In this document: piece after piece, positions 19,078-27,076 of the stretch
How the letters are laid out: the number at the start of each line of letters is the position of its first letter
How positions within the stretch are numbered: position 1 is the first letter of the stretch
From: Sulfurimonas hydrogeniphila
GTDB lineage: Bacteria > Campylobacterota > Campylobacteria > Campylobacterales > Sulfurimonadaceae
DNA length: 64,000 nucleotides
Reading direction: 5' to 3'
Assembly: GCF_009068765.1 (NCBI RefSeq)
Contig: NZ_CP035534.1
Location: forward strand, 2,108,001 to 2,172,000
Notes under the pieces: generated by a model
Told to the model about the DNA's origin: nothing
The model's database searches: none
The model's input: only the letters and a program-made list of their open reading frames with translations
Program-made: the position numbers and the translations under genes

Positions 19078-19281
19078 TTAATTGGGCTTTATACTCTTTT
19101 TTACTGCTTTGGGCAAATGTGCAAAAGGCATTTCAATATTCGTTTTTTCATTCTTTTCTATCTTTATTACATCCACTGTCATATTTGAAGGATTAAAACG
19201 TAAAACTTTGTAAAAGATATTGTCCTGTATATATTCTACATTTTTTTTACTTAAATCATGTGTTTGTTTCTTTCTTGCCAT
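19078..19281 (-). CDS. Small basic protein, downstream partner of CvfB-like gene
   Basis: The 67-residue protein is lysine-rich with no membrane span or known motif that I recognise. Its ATG shares one base with the stop of the upstream S1-domain gene (TAATG), so it is translated together with it. Small size, charge and coupling to an RNA-binding protein suggest a nucleic-acid-related role, but this is only an inference. Confidence 0.6.
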   Translation of the reverse strand: MARKKQTHDLSKKNVEYIQDNIFYKVLRFNPSNMTVDVIKIEKNEKTNIEMPFAHLPKAVKKSIKPN

Positions 19282-20138
19282 TACTTTGCCTTGAGATATA
19301 TACCGGTATCTTTGACCGTAATTTTTCCGTCATCCTGAAGTTGTGTCAAAGAGCGTTTGAACTCTTTTTTACTCAGACCAAATACATTTTTAATCAGCTC
19401 GGCATCACTTTTGTAATTATAAGGCATAATACCCATGTTCTGTTCTAACAGGTTGAGAACTTTTTGGGCAGAGGAGCCGTCTTTTTTACTGCCGGGACGC
19501 CGGAGTGTAAGGTCGATATTGCCGTCTTTGCGCACTGTTTTGACATAGGCAGTCTTTTTGTCTCCCAGTTTTATCTCTTCAAATATTTCATTGTGATATA
19601 TCAGTCCTTCATATTTACCGTTGACAATACATTTAAAGCCAAGCGGCGTTTTGGAAATGACTAATATTTCTGCCTCTTTGTTCTGTGCAAGGTCTTTGAC
19701 TTTGCGATCAAAAAAATCACCGAGTTTTTCTGTGCCGACGAGTCTGTGTGTCCGTTCGTCATATATGATGCGAATAAATCTTTTTTCGCCGATTTCAAAA
19801 GGTGTTTTTTGAAACATCTTAGGGACAAGTAAATCTTTTGGCAGTCCCCAGTTCATAAAAGCACCGAAAGGAGCCACATCCACGACTTCCAGGAGTGCAA
19901 AATCATCCAGCATTGCAAGGGGTCTGTCGGTAGTGGCTACCAGTCTGTCTTCAGAATCTGTGTATAAAAAAACATCTACAAGAGCATTTTCGCACATATC
20001 ATCTGTGACATACTGTCCGGGAAGAAGGACATCATTGCCGTCCTCAGCCATAAGGTACAGGCCGGGTGTTGTGTCTCTGTCGACACGCAGGGTATTCATT
20101 TTGCCCAGTTCCAGGTAAGGGCTTGTCTCTTTTTTCAT
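19281..20138 (-). CDS. CvfB-like S1 RNA-binding protein
   Basis: The 285-residue protein has tandem S1-type domains. The clearest block is EVVDVAPFGAFMNWGLPKDLLVP around residues 85-110, and another is GFKCIVNGKYEGLIYHNEIF. The C-terminal 70 residues (VLNLLEQNMGIMPYNYKSDA to the end) form the winged-helix segment seen in CvfB/YitL proteins. CvfB of Staphylococcus binds RNA and affects virulence gene expression; in this organism the function is open. The gene is first in a two-gene unit. An IS and its repeat target lie about 190 bases upstream. Confidence 0.8.
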   Translation of the reverse strand: MKKETSPYLELGKMNTLRVDRDTTPGLYLMAEDGNDVLLPGQYVTDDMCENALVDVFLYTDSEDRLVATTDRPLAMLDDFALLEVVDVAPFGAFMNWGLPKDLLVPKMFQKTPFEIGEKRFIRIIYDERTHRLVGTEKLGDFFDRKVKDLAQNKEAEILVISKTPLGFKCIVNGKYEGLIYHNEIFEEIKLGDKKTAYVKTVRKDGNIDLTLRRPGSKKDGSSAQKVLNLLEQNMGIMPYNYKSDAELIKNVFGLSKKEFKRSLTQLQDDGKITVKDTGIYLKAK

Positions 20139-20276
20139 GGTAATTCCGTTGTATTAATATGGTGACATTATAGCATTTATTCTTCACTCTTCTTTAAATA
20201 ATCCGGTTAAGAAAAAACTTGATGTTTCCAAAGAACTTGGGTTTGTACGCTATAGTGTAACCTGACAAAACACAAA

Positions 20277-20332
20277 GCCCGCACTGAAGTACGGGTTCCG
20301 AAAAGCCGCTAAATCGGAATCGGTACTTTAGT
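20277..20332 (+). repeat. Palindromic repeat pair split by an IS
   Basis: The first arm is CCCGCACTGAAGTACGGG plus TTCCG. The second arm begins CGGAATCGGTACTTTAGT and continues after the IS at 21743-21756 (ACTTTAGTGTCGAC). The second arm differs from other copies at several places, but changes in the left and right half-sites tend to compensate. Confidence 0.75.
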
Positions 20333-21742
20333 CATAAGTATCTACACAACTCAAAAAAGCAAAGAAAGCGGAATAGATATTGCATAAGATTTTAAAAAAC
20401 AAGAGAGTTTATGCAATGGAAGAGCGTTTAAAAAAAAAGATATATGAGACTGGTAAAAAGTCATATGAATCATAAACAACACAGTACCAATGGATTAAAC
20501 CTGCTACAAAAGACTGAAGGATTTTCACAAGCACAAAGTGCTTGGAGATTTTACAATAATGAGCATGTAGATATAGAGTCACTCAATGAGCCAATGCTTA
20601 CAAGAGGGATTAAAACTATTAATAAAAGCAGTGATGAATATATACTTGTAGCCCATGACTGGTCACTCATAAATTATAAAAACCATACGGCAAAAACAGA
20701 TTGTATACGAAAACGCAGAAGCAATGTAAATAATGCTTCATCAAGAGGATATGAGTTGCAAAGTTCCCTTGCAATTGAGAGCAGCAGCGGCAAACCAATC
20801 CTTCCCTTGGTACAGAACCTAAAGACACAAGATAAAGTGCTCTCAAGCTATAATCCTACAATGAAGAGTCATCTTACCCATCTCGGTGAATTAACACAAA
20901 GAATAGCTTATATCAATCAATCCCTCAACATACAAAAGAAAATTGTACATGTAATTGACAGAGAAGCAGACAGTGCGGGGTTTTTCAGAGGACTGCAAAA
21001 AGAGGATTTATATATAGTACGAGCATTAGACAATGTCAAAGTCAGGTATGAAGATGAAGATATTACCCAAAAAGAGTTGTCCAAAAAAATGGATAAAGGC
21101 AAATATGTAAAAACTATACAGTATCAAAATAAAAAAGTAAAAATTTATGTTAATACGGTAGATATACTTATAACAAGAGACAGCTATCAAAAGACAGATA
21201 CGCCACAAGGTAAAACAATAAAACAAAAAGTAAAAGGCAAGCCAATAAAAAACAGATTTATAGTCCAAAGACTCATAGATGAGAAGAACAATACAGTTGC
21301 TACCTGGCTTCTGTTAAGCAATCTTCCAAAAGATGTTGATATAACAAGGATAGGATTGTGGTATTATTACAGATGGAATATAGAAACGTATTTTAAACTG
21401 TTAAAAAGCTCAGGGTTTAATTTGGAAAAATGGCAGCAAGAGAGTGCACAGGCTATATTTAAACGCTTGTTTGTTGCCTCTTATGCCTGTTTGCTTGTAT
21501 GGGAAATTGAACATACAAATAGTAAAAACATGCTGGCAATTAGAAAGTTTTTAGTTCGATTAAGCGGGAGATTGGTAGCAAGAAAGAAGATATCTACCTC
21601 TCCGGCTCTGTTAGCAGGTTTATGGAACTTCTTCTCTGCTATGGATATGCTTGAACTTTATGATATTGAAGAACTCCATAGCATTAAAAAAGAACTCAAT
21701 GACTTTATGCAGATGGAGTTTTAAGTTGTGTAGATACTTATG
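20333..21742 (+). mobile_element. IS4-family insertion sequence, full copy
   Basis: 1410 bp, 19-bp perfect terminal repeats, and an exact 8-bp duplication ACTTTAGT on both sides (20325-20332 and 21743-21750). The duplication differs from that of the other copies by one base, which confirms an independent insertion at an equivalent target site. Confidence 0.96.
20444..21724 (+). CDS. IS4-family DDE transposase
   Basis: Same 426-residue protein as in the copy at 5197-6477, with D72, D172, E314 and the YREK signature. The frame opens at an ATG without a clear ribosome-binding site. Upstream, an ATG at 20416 starts the short frame MEERLKKK, which runs over the A9 tract at 20430-20438 and would end soon after. 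A one-base slip in the A tract joins both frames and adds about 10 residues typical for this family. Confidence 0.95.
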   Translation: MRLVKSHMNHKQHSTNGLNLLQKTEGFSQAQSAWRFYNNEHVDIESLNEPMLTRGIKTINKSSDEYILVAHDWSLINYKNHTAKTDCIRKRRSNVNNASSRGYELQSSLAIESSSGKPILPLVQNLKTQDKVLSSYNPTMKSHLTHLGELTQRIAYINQSLNIQKKIVHVIDREADSAGFFRGLQKEDLYIVRALDNVKVRYEDEDITQKELSKKMDKGKYVKTIQYQNKKVKIYVNTVDILITRDSYQKTDTPQGKTIKQKVKGKPIKNRFIVQRLIDEKNNTVATWLLLSNLPKDVDITRIGLWYYYRWNIETYFKLLKSSGFNLEKWQQESAQAIFKRLFVASYACLLVWEIEHTNSKNMLAIRKFLVRLSGRLVARKKISTSPALLAGLWNFFSAMDMLELYDIEELHSIKKELNDFMQMEF

Positions 21743-22099
21743 ACTTTAGTGTCGACTGTTAGGGTGCAAAAGTCTAAATTGTATGAAGGAGTGGTTTTAA
21801 AAAAGCCGCTTAACTTAACTGCATTGAGCGGTTCTGAAGTTATTTCCTTTAAAATTTATGTTTCAGTGTCAATGCCATACAATCAACAGTTTTACCGGAA
21901 CCCGTACTTCAGTGCGGGCTGTGTGTCTTGGAAATTAAAACCCAGGCTATAGAAAAAGTTTCAAAGTATTATAATACCAATCCCAACCAAGGAGCAGCAT
22001 ATCTTAGATGAAAATGTAAAAATTGCATTGTATATATGAATAAGAGTAGAACAAGTTGTACGTGATATTATTGCATAAAAACTTAACAAGGATGAGAAT
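21743..22099. other. Intergenic segment between two IS copies
   Basis: No gene is seen. It contains a repeat arm at 21896-21919 and, behind it, a stretch with CCCAGG that also follows a repeat arm near 38780 and occurs near 22365. This suggests a longer degenerate repeat element. The last 70 bases hold the promoter region of the small gene at 22100. Confidence 0.5.
21896..21919 (-). repeat. Palindromic repeat arm, uninterrupted
   Basis: CGGAA followed by CCCGTACTTCAGTGCGGG and C: an intact copy of the IS target site in reverse orientation. It shows what an empty site looks like. Confidence 0.75.
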
Positions 22100-22297
22100 A
22101 TGTTTAAAATAATAGTAGAGAGAGAATGTGGCTGTTTTAAAAGAAGTAATCTTCAAAGTAGTACGGAAATAGCGTCAAAAGATGAGGCGTTGATGAAGTC
22201 ATTGGAGATGGTCAACCATATGAATGATGAATTCTGCGGCAAACACAAGTTTAAAGTTGAAGAAGCTGACAATACTTTTATAATTAAAATGCAGTAA
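22100..22297 (+). CDS. Small cysteine-containing protein, unknown function
   Basis: The 65-residue product begins MFKIIVERECGCFKRSN and has FCGKHKFKV near the end. The three cysteines (CGC and C) and the histidine could bind a metal, but no known domain is recognised. AAGGATGAG precedes the ATG, supporting real expression. The middle holds a helical stretch (SKDEALMKSLEMVNHMNDE). It lies alone between two inverted IS copies. No function is proposed. Confidence 0.6.
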   Translation: MFKIIVERECGCFKRSNLQSSTEIASKDEALMKSLEMVNHMNDEFCGKHKFKVEEADNTFIIKMQ

Positions 22298-22400
22298 AAG
22301 TTACGTATTTATCGGAACCCGTTTTTTAGACGCCAAAGCGTGGCTTGTGAGAAAATTAAATATTTTCTGTAACCCAGGAATAAGTCTTAAAAGACGCAAA

Positions 22401-22414
22401 GCCGGCACTGAAGT
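22401..22414 (+). repeat. Half palindromic repeat left of IS
   Basis: GCCGGCACTGAAGT directly borders the IS. The base sequence at the other side of the IS is its exact reverse complement, not a direct copy. Confidence 0.75.
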
Positions 22415-23824
22415 CATAAGTATCTACACAACTTAAAACTCCATCTGCATAAAGTCATTGAGTTCTTTTTTAATGCTATGGAGTTCTTCAATATCATAAA
22501 GTTCAAGCATATCCATAGCAGAGAAGAAGTTCCATAAACCTGCTAACAGAGCCGGAGAGGTAGATATCTTCTTTCTTGCTACCAATCTCCCGCTTAATCG
22601 AACTAAAAACTTTCTAATTGCCAGCATGTTTTTACTATTTGTATGTTCAATTTCCCATACAAGCAAACAGGCATAAGAGGCAACAAACAAGCGTTTAAAT
22701 ATAGCCTGTGCACTCTCTTGCTGCCATTTTTCCAAATTAAACCCTGAGCTTTTTAACAGTTTAAAATACGTTTCTATATTCCATCTGTAATAATACCACA
22801 ATCCTATCCTTGTTATATCAACATCTTTTGGAAGATTGCTTAACAGAAGCCAGGTAGCAACTGTATTGTTCTTCTCATCTATGAGTCTTTGGACTATAAA
22901 TCTGTTTTTTATTGGCTTGCCTTTTACTTTTTGTTTTATTGTTTTACCTTGTGGCGTATCTGTCTTTTGATAGCTGTCTCTTGTTATAAGTATATCTACC
23001 GTATTAACATAAATTTTTACTTTTTTATTTTGATACTGTATAGTTTTTACATATTTGCCTTTATCCATTTTTTTGGACAACTCTTTTTGGGTAATATCTT
23101 CATCTTCATACCTGACTTTGACATTGTCTAATGCTCGTACTATATATAAATCCTCTTTTTGCAGTCCTCTGAAAAACCCCGCACTGTCTGCTTCTCTGTC
23201 AATTACATGTACAATTTTCTTTTGTATGTTGAGGGATTGATTGATATAAGCTATTCTTTGTGTTAATTCACCGAGATGGGTAAGATGACTCTTCATTGTA
23301 GGATTATAGCTTGAGAGCACTTTATCTTGTGTCTTTAGGTTCTGTACCAAGGGAAGGATTGGTTTGCCGCTGCTGCTCTCAATTGCAAGGGAACTTTGCA
23401 ACTCATATCCTCTTGATGAAGCATTATTTACATTGCTTCTGCGTTTTCGTATACAATCTGTTTTTGCCGTATGGTTTTTATAATTTATGAGTGACCAGTC
23501 ATGGGCTACAAGTATATATTCATCACTGCTTTTATTAATAGTTTTAATCCCTCTTGTAAGCATTGGCTCATTGAGTGACTCTATATCTACATGCTCATTA
23601 TTGTAAAATCTCCAAGCACTTTGTGCTTGTGAAAATCCTTCAGTCTTTTGTAGCAGGTTTAATCCATTGGTACTGTGTTGTTTATGATTCATATGACTTT
23701 TTACCAGTCTCATATATCTTTTTTTTTAAACGCTCTTCCATTGCATAAACTCTCTTGTTTTTTAAAATCTTATGCAATATCTATTCCGCTTTCTTTGCTT
23801 TTTTGAGTTGTGTAGATACTTATG
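22415..23824 (-). mobile_element. IS4-family insertion sequence with mismatched flanks
   Basis: 1410 bp with perfect 19-bp terminal repeats. The left neighbour is ACTGAAGT and the right neighbour is ACTTCAGT, so the expected 8-bp direct duplication is missing. Instead 14 bases on each side form an inverted pair. This points to recombination after insertion, for example between two IS copies sitting in the two arms of one hairpin repeat. Confidence 0.95.
22433..23713 (-). CDS. IS4-family DDE transposase
   Basis: Identical in protein sequence to the other full copies (426 residues, catalytic D72, D172 and E314). The A9 tract and the upstream ATG in the other frame are also kept here. The gene is intact despite the rearranged flanks of its element. 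Confidence 0.95.
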   Translation of the reverse strand: MRLVKSHMNHKQHSTNGLNLLQKTEGFSQAQSAWRFYNNEHVDIESLNEPMLTRGIKTINKSSDEYILVAHDWSLINYKNHTAKTDCIRKRRSNVNNASSRGYELQSSLAIESSSGKPILPLVQNLKTQDKVLSSYNPTMKSHLTHLGELTQRIAYINQSLNIQKKIVHVIDREADSAGFFRGLQKEDLYIVRALDNVKVRYEDEDITQKELSKKMDKGKYVKTIQYQNKKVKIYVNTVDILITRDSYQKTDTPQGKTIKQKVKGKPIKNRFIVQRLIDEKNNTVATWLLLSNLPKDVDITRIGLWYYYRWNIETYFKLLKSSGFNLEKWQQESAQAIFKRLFVASYACLLVWEIEHTNSKNMLAIRKFLVRLSGRLVARKKISTSPALLAGLWNFFSAMDMLELYDIEELHSIKKELNDFMQMEF

Positions 23825-23838
23825 ACTTCAGTGCCGGC
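23825..23838 (-). repeat. Half palindromic repeat right of IS
   Basis: ACTTCAGTGCCGGC, the exact reverse complement of the 14 bases on the left of the IS. Confidence 0.75.
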
Positions 23839-23877
23839 TGGTGTTAGCACTGCATTGACAATCTGCCATGCCACAGG

Positions 23878-23901
23878 GTCCGCACTAAAGTACGGATTCC
23901 G
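23878..23901 (+). repeat. Palindromic repeat arm with compensating changes
   Basis: TCCGCACTAAAGTACGGA with ATTCCG-type continuation. Compared with CCCGCACTGAAGTACGGG, the outer C-to-T and G-to-A changes keep the two half-sites complementary. Confidence 0.65.
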
Positions 23902-23912
23902 GAAACAGTGGG

Positions 23913-24458
23913 TTATGCTGCGACATTCATGGCAAGCTGTGCCATTTTTTGCATATATTCTGCAACATTGTTTTTCGCTGCAACCGCTTTTTTCAATTCA
24001 TTGATAAAATACTCTTTTGTTCTCTCGTCGGCAATATTAAATGTATAAAGCACCCATTCGGTGTTGAGCGCAATTTTTTCGCCGTTTTTTTCCACCGTGA
24101 ATGTTTTGTAGAGATTTATGTCTGTATCGGCCAGCACATCCAGTACTTCTGTGTAAAATGCATTTACCTCGGGATTGATTAAAGAATGCAGTTCCTCTTT
24201 TGCAATTTTGGCATCAACATCGTCAAAACCGTCTCTGCCCAAGATCAGGGCATCCCCCAAAAGAAGCTGTTCTCCTATGAAATAGGGTTTTTTCTTTTCA
24301 CTCAGGGCATTTGCATCTGTATATATTACATGTTCTTTCAGACCTGCCAGTTCGTCAATTAAAATTGAACTGAAAAAAGTATATACGGTATTTGCAGCCA
24401 TGGTAATATCAATCTCTTCAACCACCAGTGTCTGATTGTCTATACTCAGCGCTTTCAT
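23913..24458 (-). CDS. Unknown protein at the end of the molybdopterin operon
   Basis: The 181-residue soluble protein has no signal peptide or membrane span and no domain that I recognise. It has a hydrophobic, probably mixed alpha/beta N-terminal half and a helical C-terminal end (FINELKKAVAAKNNVAEYMQ). Its start codon shares one base with the moeA stop (TAATG), so it belongs to the moaD-moaE-moeA unit and may work with molybdenum cofactor or with a molybdoenzyme. That link is inferred from position only. Confidence 0.6.
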   Translation of the reverse strand: MKALSIDNQTLVVEEIDITMAANTVYTFFSSILIDELAGLKEHVIYTDANALSEKKKPYFIGEQLLLGDALILGRDGFDDVDAKIAKEELHSLINPEVNAFYTEVLDVLADTDINLYKTFTVEKNGEKIALNTEWVLYTFNIADERTKEYFINELKKAVAAKNNVAEYMQKMAQLAMNVAA

Positions 24459-25684
24459 TAAAAAGTATCCAGTAAAATAACATTCACAGATGTTCCCGCT
24501 TCCAGGAACTTGTCATCTTCGCCTGTAATCATTAATGCACTCTCATGAAGCATATTTGTCAAAATGGCAGAACTTCCTACTTTCTTTCCTTTGAAATTCA
24601 CAAAATACTCACCATCCTCTACCACAATATTGCATGCGGTAAACTCTGTAAACCGGCTTCGTTTTGTAAAATCTTCCTGCAGTTTTGCAGCAACAGTTTT
24701 ATACGGAACTTTTTTGCCAAGCATTTTTGCAATCAGCGGCAGTGCATACAAAATCGCTGTAACTGTTGAAGAGTAGGCAAATCCCGGCAACGCCAGAATA
24801 AACTTGTGCCCGCGCTGCGCAACCATAATATGGCGCCCTGGCTTGATGCCGACACCTTTATAGACCACTTCTGCACCCAAACGGGGAATAATGTCTTTTA
24901 CAAAGTCATAATCACCGACACTCACTCCGCCGGTACTCACCAAAATATCTGCAGACTCCAAAGCATTCTCAAACGTTTTCATAATAGTATCTCTGTCATC
25001 GGGAGCAGTTCCAAGCTGTATGACCTCTGCACCGGCCGACTCAAAAAGTGCTGCAAGCGTATAATTGTTTGAACTTCTTATCTGGGCAGGGTTATCAGAA
25101 TTTTCGCCCAGATCGAGTATCTCGCTTCCGGTTGCGATAACTGCGACACGGGGGCGAAGGGCTACTTTTACCATCACCTGATTGAGTCCGGCCATTACAC
25201 CGATTTGGGCAAAACCTATTTTTGTGCCTTTTTGAATAAGCACATCCCCTGCTCCGTATCCTTCACCGACCGGACGCACCGCATTGCCTTTTTCAACCGG
25301 TTCATTGATAATTATCTTGCCGTCACTGTAGCTGACATTCTCTATCTGAATCAGCGTATCACTTCCCTGCGGCATCATCGAACCTGTAAATGTTTTAATA
25401 GATTCCCCTGCAGACAGTACCCGTATCTCATCATGTCCCGCAGGGTTGTCACCGAGAACAGCCAGCATGCCGTTTTGCAAATCTTCATGACGCACCGCAT
25501 ACCCGTCCATGGAAGCGGTAGGAAACTGCGGATCATTAAATTCGGCCACAATGTCCTCTGCCAACACACGGCCTAACGCATCGCTTAAAGGCACTCTTTC
25601 ATACCTGTGGTTGTTTACCTGTAAAAGCTCCAGCATATTTTGGCTTGTCTCAAAAGAGATAAAATCAGTTCCTGTTATACTCAT
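24458..25684 (-). CDS. moeA: Molybdopterin molybdenumtransferase MoeA
   Basis: The 408-residue enzyme inserts molybdate into adenylylated molybdopterin. Typical blocks are ASMDGYAVRHEDL near residue 55, the EPVEKGNAVRPVGEGYGAGD segment, and the MoCF-binding domain with RVAVIATGSEI and ILVSTGGVSVGDYDFV. The C-terminal domain IV is present. It overlaps moaE by four bases and the following gene by one base. Confidence 0.95.
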   Translation of the reverse strand: MSITGTDFISFETSQNMLELLQVNNHRYERVPLSDALGRVLAEDIVAEFNDPQFPTASMDGYAVRHEDLQNGMLAVLGDNPAGHDEIRVLSAGESIKTFTGSMMPQGSDTLIQIENVSYSDGKIIINEPVEKGNAVRPVGEGYGAGDVLIQKGTKIGFAQIGVMAGLNQVMVKVALRPRVAVIATGSEILDLGENSDNPAQIRSSNNYTLAALFESAGAEVIQLGTAPDDRDTIMKTFENALESADILVSTGGVSVGDYDFVKDIIPRLGAEVVYKGVGIKPGRHIMVAQRGHKFILALPGFAYSSTVTAILYALPLIAKMLGKKVPYKTVAAKLQEDFTKRSRFTEFTACNIVVEDGEYFVNFKGKKVGSSAILTNMLHESALMITGEDDKFLEAGTSVNVILLDTF

Positions 25685-26127
25685 TGTTTTGCTCCTAAAA
25701 TTCCGCTGCCTTTTATTGCGGTTGAGCGGTCTTTTGCATAGACTCTCTGTCCGTTTTTCAAATCATATTTCCATATCGGCGCGGATGCTTTGAAATCTTC
25801 TACAAATTCGTCTATAAGTTCCAGCGCCACCCGTCTTTTTGGTGAAAAGACTGCGGCAATATATGAAGATTCATGCAGCATTACATCTCCGCGGGAGTGC
25901 GCCATTTTGACCACAGCACCTTTTTCTTCTGCTTTTTTCTGCCAGTTTTTAAACCATGCTTCCAAAATCGGTTCATAGATATCAAAACTCAGTCCTTCAA
26001 TGCCGTCTTCGCTGCGTACCGTTCCGACAAAAGGGATATATGCGCCATAGTTGCTTTTCGCCTCTTCTTCATACCATTCCTGCAGGATTTTCGGCACATC
26101 CAGTGAATTGTTATATAGTTGCAACAA
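25681..26127 (-). CDS. moaE: Molybdopterin synthase catalytic subunit MoaE
   Basis: The 148-residue protein transfers sulfur to precursor Z together with MoaD. GAYIPFVGTVRSEDGIEGLS and MAHSRGDVMLHESSYIAAVF, with the basic KRRVALELIDEF stretch after it, fit the family. APIWKYDLKNGQ holds the usual WK motif. It lies 3 bases behind moaD. Confidence 0.93.
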   Translation of the reverse strand: MLQLYNNSLDVPKILQEWYEEEAKSNYGAYIPFVGTVRSEDGIEGLSFDIYEPILEAWFKNWQKKAEEKGAVVKMAHSRGDVMLHESSYIAAVFSPKRRVALELIDEFVEDFKASAPIWKYDLKNGQRVYAKDRSTAIKGSGILGAKQ

Positions 26128-26130
26128 ATC

Positions 26131-26352
26131 TCAGCCTCCGCAAACAGGAGGAAGCAAAGAGATTTTATCTCCGTTTTTAAGCTCACACTCCAAAGAGGTC
26201 ACAAGATTGTCATTCACTGCCACCGCACAATTGTCAAGCCACTCTTTTACCTCTTCGTCTTTTTGCAAAATTGCTGCCAGTTCATTGAGATTGGCTATTT
26301 CTAATTCCAACGCCTCTTTTTGTATCGGTCCTAAAAATTCTACTCTTACCAA
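26131..26352 (-). CDS. moaD: Molybdopterin synthase sulfur carrier MoaD
   Basis: The 73-residue ubiquitin-like protein ends in LLPPVCGG, with the C-terminal Gly-Gly that carries the thiocarboxylate. The start is a TTG; GAGGA lies at suitable distance and no ATG fits better. It opens the moa-moe operon. A TATAAT box on the minus strand at 26381-26386 is the likely -10 element. Confidence 0.9.
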   Translation of the reverse strand: MVRVEFLGPIQKEALELEIANLNELAAILQKDEEVKEWLDNCAVAVNDNLVTSLECELKNGDKISLLPPVCGG

Positions 26353-26380
26353 AACAACATCCTCATCTTAAATTACTCTA

Positions 26381-26386
26381 ATTATA
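26381..26386 (-). promoter_or_regulatory. -10 element of moaD operon
   Basis: TATAAT on the minus strand, 29 bases before the moaD start. No clear -35 box is seen, which is common in this phylum. Confidence 0.45.
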
Positions 26387-26407
26387 TCTAAGATAAGTTA
26401 AGTGATG

Positions 26408-26413
26408 TATAAT
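26408..26413 (+). promoter_or_regulatory. -10 element of mqnA
   Basis: TATAAT ends only five bases before the mqnA ATG. A normal start point would fall on the start codon, so a leaderless transcript is possible. Confidence 0.45.
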
Positions 26414-26418
26414 TACGC

Positions 26419-27060
26419 ATGATTTTTGGAAAAATAGAATACCTCAATCTCTTGCCTTTTCATGTATTTATGAAGCGATTTACACGAAGCACACAGCAAA
26501 AGCTACAGATGGAATACAAAAAAAATGTTCCGGCAAAAATAAACGATGCTTTTTTAAACAGACGTGTTGATGCCGCATTTATCTCAAGTATCAAAGCAAA
26601 AAAAAGCAAACATGTAAACCTTGGAATCATTGCAAAAGAAGAGGTCAGAAGCGTTATTGTTATTCCTTCGGTACAGAATAAAACAGATATTGAATCTGCT
26701 TCATCCAATCTTTTGGCAGAGCTCTTACATGTAAAGGGCGAAGTGCTCATAGGAGACAAAGCATTGCGTTATGCGCTTGTAAATAATAACTATATTGATT
26801 TGGCGCAACTGTGGAATGAAAAGTATCATTTGCCTTTTGTTTTTGCGCTTTTATGTTATCACAAAAATCAAAAGCAGTACAAAAAGATAGAAAAAGCATT
26901 CCTCAAAAGAGAGATAAAAATTCCGCAGTACCTCCTGCAAAAAGCATCAAAAAAGACAAATGTTGCCCCCGCTGATATACTTGAGTATCTGCAGCTTATC
27001 TCTTATAAACTTGACTACAAGGCAAAAAAAGGTCTCAAAAAATTTTATAAATTACTGTAA
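26419..27060 (+). CDS. mqnA: Chorismate dehydratase MqnA-like
   Basis: The 213-residue protein fits the MqnA/MqnD fold. It begins with FGKIEYLNLLPFHVFMKRF and contains AAFISSIKAKKSKHVNLGII and the GDKALRYAL block. MqnA makes 3-enolpyruvoyl-benzoate from chorismate, the first step of the futalosine route to menaquinone used by Campylobacterota. It is somewhat short for the family, mainly in the middle. The gene is divergent from moaD, and an IS lies 16 bases behind its stop, so any downstream partner is separated. Confidence 0.8.
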   Translation: MIFGKIEYLNLLPFHVFMKRFTRSTQQKLQMEYKKNVPAKINDAFLNRRVDAAFISSIKAKKSKHVNLGIIAKEEVRSVIVIPSVQNKTDIESASSNLLAELLHVKGEVLIGDKALRYALVNNNYIDLAQLWNEKYHLPFVFALLCYHKNQKQYKKIEKAFLKREIKIPQYLLQKASKKTNVAPADILEYLQLISYKLDYKAKKGLKKFYKLL

Positions 27061-27062
27061 CA

Positions 27063-27076
27063 GCCCGCACTGAAGT
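27063..27076 (+). repeat. Palindromic repeat arm split by an IS
   Basis: GCCCGCACTGAAGT before the IS and ACTGAAGTACGGGTTCCG behind it (28487-28504). Removing the IS and one copy of the duplication restores a perfect 24-bp arm. Confidence 0.8.

Noticed and set aside
20333-23824. Two inverted IS copies around a small gene as a composite transposon
   Set aside because: The left copy has its own complete 8-bp duplication on both sides, and the outer flanks of the pair do not match. Two separate insertions fit better.
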